From: Epithemia pelagica
Lineage: Eukaryota; Bacillariophyta; Bacillariophyceae; Surirellales; Surirellaceae
Assembly (NCBI GenBank): GCA_946965045.2
Contig: OX337234.1
Location: forward strand, 310,001-374,000
DNA length: 64,000 bases
Reading direction: 5' to 3'
A model generated the notes under the pieces. That model was not told the DNA's origin. It ran no database searches and was given only the letters and a program-made list of their open reading frames with translations. This document shows positions 31,178-42,539 of the stretch, piece by piece. The position numbers and the translations under genes were made by a program. Within the stretch, counting starts at the first letter, position 1. Every line of letters begins with the position of its first letter.

Positions 31178-32613
31178 TGAGGTTTTTGTGGAACAGGTGA
31201 AAAAGGTCGTTACTCTACGAGAAGCTTTTTCTTTTTTGTGGCATAAAGACACGTTTTGGCCGCTTTCTTTTTGCGGCATCAAGAATCGTTGTGTGATGGA
31301 TGTGTTTCGACTGACTGTTTCGCTTTCGTTCCTGGAATCTGAAGGTTATTGGTGTTGGCGTAGTTTGTTATTGATAGCGACTGATTCGTGCTCGTTCTTA
31401 ATCGAACACAATTCGACCGATCCAGATCCATCCTACATGCTGTATTCGGAAAGTCAGTCGCCGATTGGAAGGGAAAGGAGCGGAGCGGTTTCGATGGTTG
31501 AGAAGACACACCTCGACGGATCTCAAGCTGATTCGCACTGTATACCGGCCAGGCGTGACATGTGCTCGTTGAACTGTCCGCCTTTTCAGCGGACCACGGT
31601 TGCTTGATTCGTCTCCGAGGCATTTCGAGGGACGATGTCCTAGCATGCAAAACTGATGCGTCGCTTCATAGTTCGATTGTTGGTTGACAATTGAACCTAT
31701 ACATTACCTACTTCCAATGTCCAGACACATTCACAGCTTGGCCACCTCATAGCACGATTCATGGTAGACATCAACTTCTACATTACGGATTTCCACCGTC
31801 AAATAGATCTTCCATATCCACCCCGGCAAGGACATGTTCGCCACCAGCTGCACTCCACCATCATCAATCAATAGCATCATCACAACACAAGGATACACCC
31901 TGTTCGACCGCGCTCACCCCCGCCATCGCCATTGCAAGGCAAAATTTGATGTGTGGTTGTGGGTTGTGCAATCACCGTCGCTGGTAGGTCGCTTTTGACC
32001 ATGTGGATGCGAAAAATTTGGGTAGCTATGTGTGGATGGCCCATCGCTAGTACTCCTAAATGGAACGAGAGCACAATTTCTCGGCCTAGGAAGAACAAGA
32101 AATGGTGACCAATGAAAGTCTATCGGTCATTGGAGAATCCTATGCACCGACAGTGTTTCCAGTTCACAGAGACCACCAACATAATGGAACACAATCCAGT
32201 CGAAAAGCGAGACTGTCGTCAAATTCCAATCGGCATCTTGAAGTACGAGTACGAAATCTAGGTCACAAAAGACTTTTTTCGTATTCCACGACAAGGGATG
32301 GATGCGTATGCACTATCAAAACTTGGAATCGAAACTATTTATGAGCGACAAAAGGATGCCAAGAAGAAACTTTGACACGACAGCACCGATCGATCGAGAT
32401 AGTTGTGGACCAAAAAGCTTTTCTATCCTCCACTGCTTTTCCACTGATTTTTCATCATTCTTCCCGTTGAACGTTGCAACAAGTCATGGCAATAAAAAGA
32501 TTTCAATTCTTATCTACCTACCAGGGCCCGTAACCACAGAACCTCTTTCACCAAGGGTGTAAAGAAAAGCATGTGAATAAGCATGTTGTACTGATTCCAA
32601 ACACTTGTCCGGG
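31178..32613. other. Flank between Kelch copies 5 and 6
   Basis: Copy 5 leader (to ~31650), the repeated relic segment (31715-31870), then from 32116 the right copy of the 2.8-kb duplication. No gene is supported. Confidence 0.45.
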
Positions 32614-33762
32614 TTAAGATGGAACTTTGCCAATCTCCAACAAACGTGCAAAGAGCCAACTCTTCTTATCCACAAGTGACAGTGTTTCACACGAAAACTC
32701 TTCTCCACTACTGCGACTAATCACAGCAAGAGTATTGGGCAAGGACACCAAGCCACAAACACTCCTCCACGCTGTCAAGTCCGGAAGCTCCCAAACCATG
32801 TTTCTCACAGTATCCAAAACCTCCACAGCATATACGGATTGATAGCTGTAATCGGATCCTCCTGCAACAACAAGACAGGAACCCAATTGGACTGCAGTAA
32901 ATCCAGCTCGCGACTTGTTCAAAATTAGTTCCTTGTGGACGGTCCAGGACTTTTTGGACAATGCGACAGTGGATGGGGCAGTGGGAGCATTCAACCAGTC
33001 ATCAAACTCAAGGTATTCGACAGATTCCCGGCAATCCAAGGGGAATATACTCCCCCCACACCCACCAATAGCAAAGATGCGTGAACCTACCACAGCCATT
33101 GCAAAAAAGCTTCGAACTTCGTTCAACGATGGCCCAGAAAGGACTGAATACGGGTTCCCGGATGCCGTGTCAAGTATATCAACGGATGATAAAGGACTGT
33201 CGTTTGTAGAAATTTGTCCGCCCGCCACCACAATAAATCTGTCACAAACAGCAACAGCGGCGCAGCCATGTCGTTTACTCGTCAAACGACAATTCATCAT
33301 CTTCCATCCATTTGAGCTGTTACTGGAAGAAGATGATGACGATGATGAAGGAAGTAAATCTCCGACAGGAATACGTTCAATAGTATCCAAGGTAGTGTGG
33401 CCATTGAATCCGCCAATGACGTAAACAGCGCCATTGCATACCACAGAAGCAAGATTTCTTCGTTTTTCTTGTAAAGGCGGTCCTGTTTGCCATCTTTTCT
33501 CGTCAACGTTCCAGAGACTAACCAAATTCGTTGGACCCCCAGAAATAGGTTCCGGCAATCCTCCCAACAAAACCACCATCTTGTCGCGGTTCATGGCTGG
33601 ATGATGAACAAGAACCGACGCATGGCCCCCCATATGCCGCCCCATGAGTGAGGTCCAGTTTTCATTAGATGGCCTCCACTTCGGTTCTATTTCGTCCTTT
33701 CTGTCGGCAAAGACCAATCCTGACAGCAAAGCTTGTTCCTGGACCTTCATCCTTGTGGGCAT
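32614..33762 (-). CDS. Kelch-repeat protein, array copy 6 (mosaic of copies 4 and 7)
   Basis: 382 residues from the ATG at 33762 (MPTRMKVQEQALLSG), intact. Outside the centre it is nearly identical to copy 4. From about 33131 to 33495 it instead matches copy 7, including the GHTTLDTIERIPVGDLL and GGQISTNDSPLSSVDIL segments. This looks like a gene-conversion tract covering blades 2-3. Confidence 0.86.
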   Translation of the reverse strand: MPTRMKVQEQALLSGLVFADRKDEIEPKWRPSNENWTSLMGRHMGGHASVLVHHPAMNRDKMVVLLGGLPEPISGGPTNLVSLWNVDEKRWQTGPPLQEKRRNLASVVCNGAVYVIGGFNGHTTLDTIERIPVGDLLPSSSSSSSSSNSSNGWKMMNCRLTSKRHGCAAVAVCDRFIVVAGGQISTNDSPLSSVDILDTASGNPYSVLSGPSLNEVRSFFAMAVVGSRIFAIGGCGGSIFPLDCRESVEYLEFDDWLNAPTAPSTVALSKKSWTVHKELILNKSRAGFTAVQLGSCLVVAGGSDYSYQSVYAVEVLDTVRNMVWELPDLTAWRSVCGLVSLPNTLAVISRSSGEEFSCETLSLVDKKSWLFARLLEIGKVPS

Positions 33763-35692
33763 TGGACTTTTTTTGTGGAACAGGTCAACAGGTTCTTTGT
33801 TCGTCTCAAGGAGCGCTTTCTTTTTCTGGCATCGAGAAACGTTTTTTCATGGATGTGTTTTGACTGACTGGTAAGTTCTCGGTCCTAAGCTCTGGAGGTT
33901 ATTGGTGATGACGATTGATTCGTGCTTGTTTTCCATCGAACACAATTTGACCGATCCAAATCCATCATACATGTTGCGTTGGGAGAGTTCGAAGGGAAAT
34001 AAGCGGAGCGATTTCGATGGTTGAGAAGACACACCTCGACGGATCAGACAATAGGTGCTGATTCGCGCGTGACATGTGCTCGTTGAACTGTCCGAGTGGA
34101 TCGATTGTTTTTTTCAGCGGACAACGGTTGCTTGATTCGTCTCCGAGGGCATTTCGATGGACGACGTCTTAGAATGCATATTTCCTCCTCCTTCTTTCTT
34201 GCCACTGAAATTGGTGTCATTGCTTTTCCGATTCATTTGCTACAATGACCAGTTGTCCATACCATTTGTGCAACATCTAGAGAATATGCAATCACAGCTC
34301 TCGTCATCATTAGCAATGGTCCGGCAAGCATCCTTGCAGGAATCTACCAGCCAAGAACACATTCGTCTCTGTCCCGTGCAAGGATATTTCTTGGAATGAC
34401 CGGAGCGCTACTCTGCAACTCCTGCCATTGCAAGGAATATACTTGCACGAGTGTATGCTCGCCGAATACTTGTGTGCAATAAGGATGAAGAAAAGGACCA
34501 TTCGTAGACGAAATACCATCCCAAATACAAACGCCTGCTGTAGAATCATCAGAGTCTTTGCAACCAGTCAGGTATCTGCCATCGAAATTCCAACCGTCTG
34601 CTCCAGAACAACACACTCTTTTGGTTTCCTGCAGGGGCCGAGGTCTCCACCAATGCCTACTACGCATTGCCGAACGAGCTGCTGGGAACGTTGGCGACTC
34701 TTGGTATTAAAGAGTCAGACCACCCAGCCAAGCCACCACGATTCCTGGACCCCGACCTGCACTAATCTCCAGAATGAGCCGAACCATCATCCCACAGCAT
34801 CGTGCGGCTCATTCGGGAGGTCGTGAAGGTTGGGGTCCACCGTTCCATACATAGTACCCCAATAGGACAAAAACAACAACCACAAGAGCCTCCCATCACG
34901 ACGACTCCATCTCTTTTGGCCAAGATCTTGTTGTGGTTGAACCAATGATTCAAACTCCCGAACGTTGATTCGTCAGGATGCAACAACGGGCGCAATGGAA
35001 TCAACTACAACCACCACCACCACCACCACCACCCATTGTAGATAGAAGTAGCGCCACTGAGCCGTCGTCGCCATGGTCCTGGGAGCCACACCCTGGGACA
35101 TGCTGAAGGTCCTTCCGTCTGCTCCAACAGCAACCGCAATAAAGGGAATCCAACCACACGGAGAGAATGCGTCATGATCACATATGGTCCCCGGTCGACC
35201 ACCAGAACATACACAATTTGATTACTCCGTTTCGTTTTGGTTTTTTGGGTACACCAGCGAGTCAAGAATCCTCCCATCTCCAAACAACATGGATTCGGCT
35301 TCCTATAACCTTTTCCACCAACACCAGAACTTCACAGTGAGATGGGGCATAAAGGTCTTTGTACAAGATTTGTGGGTGGACTAAGCTAACAGCCAAAGGA
35401 TATGTTTTAGCACTATAGATCTACTCCTAGCAGTAAGATGAATCTGTATGCCTATGGGAGACGGAACGATATCACAGTTTCTCGACCTAAACGGAAAACC
35501 GGATGACCGACGTCGGTCCATACTGTCTTTGGCAAATCGCATACAGACACCACTCTCGATCTCTGCTGCCAGAACACAGAGACCACATCTAGGATGGGAA
35601 ACAAACGAACCAAAACACGACAGTCAATTCCTACCCCGTCAACACAGAACCTCTTGACACAGGGGCCGCATATACAAGAGTGTATTGTGCTC
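33763..35692. other. Flank between Kelch copies 6 and 7
   Basis: Repeats the relics of 27196-28372 (Cys-rich relic 34344-34667), then jumps to sequence homologous to 29301-30037 (common Kelch 3' flank). A CCA run lies at 35011-35032. No intact gene. Confidence 0.5.
34376..34449. repeat. Conserved hairpin element, copy 4
   Basis: Same sequence as copy 3, inherited with the 2.8-kb duplication. Confidence 0.65.
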
Positions 35693-36841
35693 CTAGGTTG
35701 GAACTTTGCCGATCTCCAACAAACGTGCAAAGAGCCAACTCTTCATGTCCATAAGTGACAGTGTTTCACACGAAAATCTTTTCCCACTGCTTTGAGTAAT
35801 CACAGAAAGAGTATTCGACAAAGACACCAGGTCACAAACATCCCTCCTCTTTGTCAAGTCCGGAAGCTCCCAAACCATGTTTCTCACAGTATCCAAAACC
35901 TCCACAGCATAGACGGATTTATAGCTGTCATCGTATCCTCCTGCAACAACCAGACAGGAGCCCACTTGGACTGCAGTAAATCCAGCTTGCGACTTGTTCA
36001 AAATGAGTTCCTTGTGGACGGTCCAGGACTTTGTGGACAATGTGACACTGGATGTGGCAGTGGGAGCATCCAACCAGTCATCAAACTCAAGGTATTCGAC
36101 AGATTGCCGGGAAACCAAGGGGAATATACTCCTCCCACGCCCACCAATAGCAAAGATGCGTGAACCTACCACAGCCATTGCAAAAAAGCTTCGACCTTCT
36201 TTCAACGATGGCCCAGAAAGGACTGAATACGGGTTCCCGGATGCCGTGTCAAGTATATCAACGGATGATAAAGGACTGTCGTTTGTAGAAATTTGTCCGC
36301 CCGCCACCACAATAAATCTGTCACAAACAGCAACAGCGGCGCAGCCATGTCGTTTACTCGTCAAACGACAATTCATCATCTTCCATCCATTTGAGCTGTT
36401 ACTGGAAGAAGATGATGAGGATGATGAATGAAGTAAATCTCCGACAGGAATACGTTCAATAGTATCCAAGGTAGTGTGGCCATTGAATCCGCCAATGACG
36501 TAAACAGCGCCATTGCATACCACAGAAGCAAGATTTCTTCGTTTTTCTTGTAAAGGCGGTCCTGTTTGCCATCTTGAATCGCCAACGTTCATGAGACTAA
36601 CCAAATTTGTTGCACCATCAGAAATAGGGCCCGGCCATCCTCCCGACAACACCAACAACTTGTCGCGGTTCATGGCTGGATGATGAACAAGAACCGACGC
36701 ATGGCCCCACACATGCCGCCCCATGAGTGGAGTCCAATTTTTACTAGATGGCCTCCACTGCGGTTTTATTTCGTCCTTTCTGTCGGCAAAGACCAATCCT
36801 GACAACAACGCTTGTTCCTGGACCTTCATCCTTGTGGGCAT
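35693..36841 (-). CDS. Kelch-repeat protein, array copy 7
   Basis: 382 residues from the ATG at 36841 (MPTRMKVQEQALLSG), intact. Its first blade (LLVLSGGWPGPISDGATNLV) follows copy 1 and its centre equals that of copy 6. The C-terminus has DMKSWLFARLLEIGKVPT, with Met-Lys replacing the usual Lys-Lys. It is itself probably mosaic. Confidence 0.85.
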   Translation of the reverse strand: MPTRMKVQEQALLSGLVFADRKDEIKPQWRPSSKNWTPLMGRHVWGHASVLVHHPAMNRDKLLVLSGGWPGPISDGATNLVSLMNVGDSRWQTGPPLQEKRRNLASVVCNGAVYVIGGFNGHTTLDTIERIPVGDLLHSSSSSSSSSNSSNGWKMMNCRLTSKRHGCAAVAVCDRFIVVAGGQISTNDSPLSSVDILDTASGNPYSVLSGPSLKEGRSFFAMAVVGSRIFAIGGRGRSIFPLVSRQSVEYLEFDDWLDAPTATSSVTLSTKSWTVHKELILNKSQAGFTAVQVGSCLVVAGGYDDSYKSVYAVEVLDTVRNMVWELPDLTKRRDVCDLVSLSNTLSVITQSSGKRFSCETLSLMDMKSWLFARLLEIGKVPT

Positions 36842-39098
36842 TGGTTTTTTTGGGGAACAGGTCAAAAGGTCGTTTCTCTACGAGAAGCGCTTCCTTTTTT
36901 GTGGCATAAACACACGTTTTGGTGGGTGCACATTGTTCCCTCCAAGGAACAAGATGTGTTAGTGATGTGTTTCGACTGACTGTTTCATTTTCGTTCCTGT
37001 AATCTAATGTTTATGGGTGTTGGCGTGGATTGCGAGTGATTTGTGCTCGTTCTCCATCGAACACAATTCGACCGATCCACATCCATCAGTCAGAAAGGGA
37101 ACGAAAGGAAGCGGTTTCGATGGTTGAGAGGACGCACCTCGACGGATCACAAGAGGTGCTGATTCGGACTGGATCCCAAGCATGCGTTTCATGTGCTAAT
37201 GGATGGATTCCCTTTTTTCGTATAACGCTAGGATGCATTTCTGGCGCGTCGCTTCGAAGTATGATTCTGGGCTGACAATCGATCCTATACATAACGGACT
37301 TCCAATGTCTCTACATATCCACAGCTCGGCCACATCCGAAATCCACCACGGTGGCCACCTCAGCGCCGGCACATACATCTTCTATGTCTGCGTCTTTGGA
37401 CAATCAATCACCACCCCGGCAACCAGCTGCATCTCCACCATCAACTTTACCACTACTCTTGCCCCAAACCAAGAAGCGATTCTTCTTGCGAGCACCACGG
37501 AGACCTGAACCCAAGGCCCTGTCCCAATCCATATTTCCTCCTCCTCCTTTCTTGCCACTGAAATTGGTGCCATCGCCTTTCCAATTCCTTTGCTACAATG
37601 ACCCATCGTCCATACCATTTGTTCAACATCTAGAGAATATGCAATCACAGCTCTCGTCATCATTAGCAATGGTCCGGCAAGCATCCTAGTAGGAATCTAC
37701 CAACCAAGAAGATTCGTCTATGTCCCGTGCAAGGATATTTCTTGGAATGACCTGAGCGCTATACTCTGCAAGACTCTTGTCATTGCAAGGAATAAACTTG
37801 CATGCATCACGTTTCCAAGCACCGTCGAGTGTGTGCTCGCCGAATACTTGTGTGCAATATGGATGACGGAACCACAAAGGACCATTAGCACACGAAAATA
37901 CCTTCTCAAATACAAACGCCTGGTGTAGTATCATCACAGTGCTTGCTACCAGTCAGGGATCTGCCATCCAAATTTCGACCGTCTGTTTCAGAACAACACA
38001 CACTCTCGGTTTACTGCATGGGACGAGGTCTCCACCAATGCCTACCACGCATTGCCGAACGAGCTGCTGGGAACGTTGGCGACTCATGGTATTAAAGAGA
38101 CGCACAACCCAGCCAAGAGTAACAGGGAAACAGGTGGATCCAAGCGACGACTCACCCGGTCCACTTTTCCTGCTGATGGAAATCTTGTTGTCGTCCTTGT
38201 TTCGATGATCGATTTGGGGATGGAAACAAAAGCAGCAGAGTGTCAGGAATGGTTGATGCTTTTCCGCTTTTCTCATCCTCCTCTTGAGAAGAACGGTCAT
38301 TGTTTCCGTTGAAAATTGTAGTGGGTCGCTCGATTCTCGTCTACTGTAGTCTCCAGGGAGCGACGGCTCCAGACAACGGTCATCTTCATGGCCATGTGTG
38401 TTTGTGGTGTCATTGGTGGGAATGACTCCCCATCGAGAGCTATCGTATCTTTGCTGGCCTTTGCATTATTTATATTCTTGCAGTGATTCGAACGTGCGGG
38501 TCCCTGATCGCGCGGGATTTTGGCCTTTTGCCTCTGCTACCCGTGCTACCTTATGTGGTATGATTTTCGTAACGCCATGGCACATTATCAGGAAAAGTTT
38601 GTACCATCCATGAGAGCTGGTTACATGGCACACTTTGTACCCACCTTGGAATGTGGTTGTTTGTATTCAGAATTGGTTTTAACAAGCAAAAGCTATGTTG
38701 TGCCATCCAGGACAGACTACCTCAGAATTTGACAAGTATCTAATGCGACATGCAGCTCTTGTTTTGGAACCTGATTCCTCGTTGTCATAGCGACAGTCAT
38801 GATGCATGCATACCAAATGGTCAGTCATTATTGGAAGGCTTGCGTCGTTTCCTTTGCCTAGGCGAAGGATCCTGGTACGAGGTATCACCTTCGTTGCCCA
38901 AATGACCAAAAAATTATGCAAATGCACCGACGCTCTCGTCTATTTGAGAGGGCGAGGGCGTGTTCCTGATGAATTTTGAAACAAGTGACTGCCTTTTTTG
39001 CAACCACCTTCACGTGACCAACCAACTGTTTGTATCTGGAATCTGTTCCGTTCAAGTCCATAGTAGCAACAACAACAAGACATTCGCTTAGGTCCAGT
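36842..39098. other. Copy 7 leader, relics and edge of the duplicated array
   Basis: Repeated leader and relic segments up to ~38100 (relic segment 37315-37460; hairpin 37727-37804; plus frame MPNELLGTLATHGIKE at 38052). From ~38110 to 39098 the sequence is not seen elsewhere in the window and no coding frame is convincing. Confidence 0.45.
37727..37804. repeat. Conserved hairpin element, copy 5
   Basis: Arms GTGCAAGGATATTTCTTGGA and CATTGCAAGGAATAAACTTG; loop slightly longer than in copy 1. Confidence 0.6.
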
Positions 39099-42000
39099 TC
39101 AAGAAGTCCCACATGAATTATTCCTACCAGTACTTGCCCTGCAACGCTTACCATACACATTTTCGCCAGTGATTTCACAAATTTGCATGGTCGGTAATCG
39201 GGTAGGAAAGAGACAACAGAAATCATCGAGCCACTTCTTGGCGCTTCTAGTGGTAGGTATATCAGTATTGTGCTTTGATGTGTCTGGTATTGATACACTT
39301 GCTGTAGCACGACAAGACGGGAGGACCCAATGACATCCTGGAAAGGCATCCACAATCACTCGACTGACACCCGTCCATGGGCAAACAGTCTCGTTCCGCG
39401 CCAAAGCACACAATAGCTCAGCGATACACCATTTCTTTTGAACATAGTGTGTCGATGTCACACATACCACAACTCGCGCTGTAAGAGCATTCGTCAACAT
39501 GGTAACAAGCGGATCAGACTGTTGTCCAGCATGCATTGTTTTTTCCGCCACAAAGATATTGAGTGTGTTGCCACCACCAGCCGTGTCTTGTAACTGCTGC
39601 TCCAACCTGGTCACATAGTCAAACTCTAGCTCCTTTCGAACTTCCCCCGCAAAGGAAATGAAAACGTGGTATTTTGGTTTTTGGTTTTCAGAAGGCAGCT
39701 TTTTATGCATCATCTTTGCCAAATCGATTCCAAATGTCATTATTTCTTGAAGTTTCTTCAATCTATGCGGATTCAACTGTTTCAGCTCCTCTTTCCTGGA
39801 TGTCATCTGAAGTCGGATCTGGTTGATCCTTCCAAGTGATGCTGATACTTCCAAAAGTCGTTCGCCAAGTTCCACGAAACGCAAAAACATTATCGTTTCC
39901 AACTTGGCGATCAGCGTCACACCATATTGAATGGCCATGTCCAGGGATGTATCCAAACACTGCATATTCTCACCAACTTGAGCATCAACTCTTCCTTCTA
40001 CTTTGACCGCGGCCGTATACGTCGAATCATTCTTAGTCTTAACGATAAGCCTTCCTTCCTGGATGCTTTCCCTGTTCGTGACCGTAGAAGAACCGGCTGT
40101 CAACAACAATGGGAGTTTCCTAAGACCTTGAATCGACGTAGGAGGTTTGTATTCCATCGATTTCCACGTTGGATCAGCATTTGTTAGAGTTTTAACAGCA
40201 TGTGCTCCAAGCTGTAGTTGATCATTGTACCGCATATCCATAGTATGCCAATCAACATTATTCTCCAATGCTTCTAATACCTGTTTCATATCATGGTCAG
40301 TCATGTTGGTATTTCCAACATCAAACTTACGCCAGCGTGAGTTTTCGCGCAGTGCCATGGCCAATCGAATGGCACCTTCATCATGAAGACTGCAATGAGA
40401 AAATCGCAAGTGTTGCCATGACGATGATTCCCCATCATTCAGGGCCTCTGACAAGGTCTTGAGACCACGGTCGGTGATGTGAGTAAAACCAACATCCACT
40501 GTATGCCATTCGCGATCTTCAAGGACAAATGCCAATTTGCTCACTCCTGCATTAGATGTGTCCGTGTTTGCTATGGAAAAGTAAGACCATCTGTCGTTCC
40601 CATCTAGCGCCCGTCCTAATTTCCGTGCTCCGTGTGTACCAATCTTGCTGCGAGACACATTCATACAACGCCAATCACGATTGCTCTTCATACCCTCAAC
40701 CAGCGCCTTGATCCCAGTGTCATCAAGAGCCGTATGTGCCAGATCAAAGATTTGCCATTGATGACTGTTTTGTAACAGGTCCGCAATGACATTGGCTCCG
40801 TCATTCCCAATGTCCAGATGACTCAACGACAAACGAACCCAATGGACATTGCCTTGTCGTCTAGATATAAGAACGGCTAATGGCTTGGAAGCACTGGTGC
40901 TATCAGTGTTCTTAGCTGTTGCACCATCGCCTTGGATTGACTGGATCATTCGAAGGGCTGCTAGAAAAGTCAACCGTGGTGTGTGGTGCAATGAAATGGT
41001 TCGAGGAATGGTAAACGGTCGACCGACGCGGAGTGCACCGTCCGAAGGCAGCATGCACAAATCCATCGATTGCCAGCATTGTCCCAAATACTCTGCCATT
41101 TCAAGGGCATCGGTTGCTTTTTCATGATTTGTGAGGAATAAATTGGAAATGGCATCTGCCGTAACTCCAATTTCGTCCGGATGCTTCTCAAGCAGAAAGG
41201 GTAGGTGGTGAATGGGGTTGACGTAGCCACGCTTGTGCGGAAACCAAAGCTTGTTCGGAAACCAAAGCACCAACGAGTTCCAATGCTTCTCCAACCGTTG
41301 GAGAATGGCTGGACCAATAACCTTGAGCCACGGCCCAATTTCGTCCAATCGTACATGTAAAACAAACCGTTCCCAGCTTGGTGACGTTTTTAGTAGATTG
41401 GCTAGCATTTCCACACCTTGGTCTGGAGTGCCATAAGGGAGACTCAAAGCAATATATTTCCAAGAGGTTTGTCGACGGAGACCCGTGGTCAGTATGTGGA
41501 CATGTTTGGTCTTGTCTAAATCCAGATCAAACACTCGCCAGACACTGTTGCCATGCAGTGATTTGGCAACGGATACCAGTCCTCCATCAAAATCAGATGG
41601 ACATCCATAGCGGAACGTTTCCCAGCATTGATTGCGACGCAAGGCATGTGACAATGCTTCCAATTCACAGTCGTCGATCAGAGCTGGCTCATCAAATAGT
41701 GAGCCCTCAAGTTGGAATGATTTCCATGTTTTGTTGACACTCAAGGCTTCACCCAAGGCTTTGACTCCATTCATAGAAGAAAACCGTACGTACCAGAGCC
41801 TGAAGTTGGTCCATTGGGTATTTTGCTGCAGTGCTTCTGCCAGTGCTTCGACTCCTTCATCTTCAAGGTTCCTTTCAACAAGCTCCAACTTTTGCCAACC
41901 ATGATTATGGCTCAAAGCGCCAACCAGTGCTTTCCATCCACGCGATCCAAAATTGCATTGCTGAAAAAACAACGTCGCCCAGGACGGATTTGTATTGAGG

Positions 42001-42539
42001 GCATTCGCCAACCCAACTGCCATTTCGTCGTCCAGGGCTTTTACGTCCGACAATGTTATGCTGGGATCTGGTGAGGAGGTTTTGACAAATGCACGGGCGA
42101 GTGCTTCAATGCCCACGTCACCAATATTCGTATCGTCGAGCCACAGATAGAACCAATCCACAGTAGCACGTCTTTTGTCCCCAACGTCTCTATCGATATC
42201 CAAATCTAGAATGACTTGCGCTCCTCGATCGGTCACTTGTGTATTGGTCAAGGTTGGCAACGATCGTTCCCCAAAGTGCTTCACCAGTACTCGTTTCATG
42301 ATGAAGCTGATCCGGGTGCCTTTCAATTGATCTGGATCACAGTCGTCCAACAACAAATCGTCGTTCGTGTCATGGTAGTTTTCCGCAATCGAGAGCAAAG
42401 CACTCGCCGTTTCTTCTTCCTCGTTGTTTCCCTGAATCGTGGTTTCCTGGAGAGACATGTGGCGGTCCATTGGCTCGTTGAGGTCGAAAGTCGTCGTTGT
42501 CGTCGTTTTAATGGGGGTATGATGTATGATCCACTTCAT
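39099..42539 (-). CDS. LRR-TIR protein (RI-type leucine-rich repeats, C-terminal TIR domain)
   Basis: 1146 residues in one exon from the ATG at 42539. Residues ~100-850 are ribonuclease-inhibitor-type leucine-rich repeats of ~28 residues, e.g. DEGVEALAEALQQNTQWTNF and DDTGIKALVEGMKSNRDWR. A helical linker follows (~850-950). A TIR domain begins near 954: YHVFISFAGEV (strand A and BB-loop side), VVVCVTSTHYVQKKWCIAEL. In NAD-cleaving TIR enzymes such as SARM1 and plant TIRs, the catalytic Glu lies in this W-C/x-x-x-E position; here it is Glu1041 (codon 39417-39419). No NB-ARC or NACHT ATPase motif is present between the LRR and TIR. No signal peptide or membrane helix, so cytosolic. It is divergent from the plus-strand Kelch gene. 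A role in recognition or NAD-based signalling is inference. Confidence 0.85.
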   Translation of the reverse strand: MKWIIHHTPIKTTTTTTFDLNEPMDRHMSLQETTIQGNNEEEETASALLSIAENYHDTNDDLLLDDCDPDQLKGTRISFIMKRVLVKHFGERSLPTLTNTQVTDRGAQVILDLDIDRDVGDKRRATVDWFYLWLDDTNIGDVGIEALARAFVKTSSPDPSITLSDVKALDDEMAVGLANALNTNPSWATLFFQQCNFGSRGWKALVGALSHNHGWQKLELVERNLEDEGVEALAEALQQNTQWTNFRLWYVRFSSMNGVKALGEALSVNKTWKSFQLEGSLFDEPALIDDCELEALSHALRRNQCWETFRYGCPSDFDGGLVSVAKSLHGNSVWRVFDLDLDKTKHVHILTTGLRRQTSWKYIALSLPYGTPDQGVEMLANLLKTSPSWERFVLHVRLDEIGPWLKVIGPAILQRLEKHWNSLVLWFPNKLWFPHKRGYVNPIHHLPFLLEKHPDEIGVTADAISNLFLTNHEKATDALEMAEYLGQCWQSMDLCMLPSDGALRVGRPFTIPRTISLHHTPRLTFLAALRMIQSIQGDGATAKNTDSTSASKPLAVLISRRQGNVHWVRLSLSHLDIGNDGANVIADLLQNSHQWQIFDLAHTALDDTGIKALVEGMKSNRDWRCMNVSRSKIGTHGARKLGRALDGNDRWSYFSIANTDTSNAGVSKLAFVLEDREWHTVDVGFTHITDRGLKTLSEALNDGESSSWQHLRFSHCSLHDEGAIRLAMALRENSRWRKFDVGNTNMTDHDMKQVLEALENNVDWHTMDMRYNDQLQLGAHAVKTLTNADPTWKSMEYKPPTSIQGLRKLPLLLTAGSSTVTNRESIQEGRLIVKTKNDSTYTAAVKVEGRVDAQVGENMQCLDTSLDMAIQYGVTLIAKLETIMFLRFVELGERLLEVSASLGRINQIRLQMTSRKEELKQLNPHRLKKLQEIMTFGIDLAKMMHKKLPSENQKPKYHVFISFAGEVRKELEFDYVTRLEQQLQDTAGGGNTLNIFVAEKTMHAGQQSDPLVTMLTNALTARVVVCVTSTHYVQKKWCIAELLCALARNETVCPWTGVSRVIVDAFPGCHWVLPSCRATASVSIPDTSKHNTDIPTTRSAKKWLDDFCCLFPTRLPTMQICEITGENVYGKRCRASTGRNNSCGTS

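Larger units (their letters stand above)
32116..34939. repeat. Segmental duplication, right copy (pairs with 25553-28372)
   Basis: Ends at 34939. The next base onward matches 29301 rather than 28373, so 928 bp present in the left unit is missing here (or was gained there). Confidence 0.9.

Noticed and set aside
38480-38510. GATTCGAACGTGCGGGTCCCTGA looks like the end of a minus-strand tRNA
   Set aside because: No matching 5' half or complete cloverleaf was found within 100 bases.
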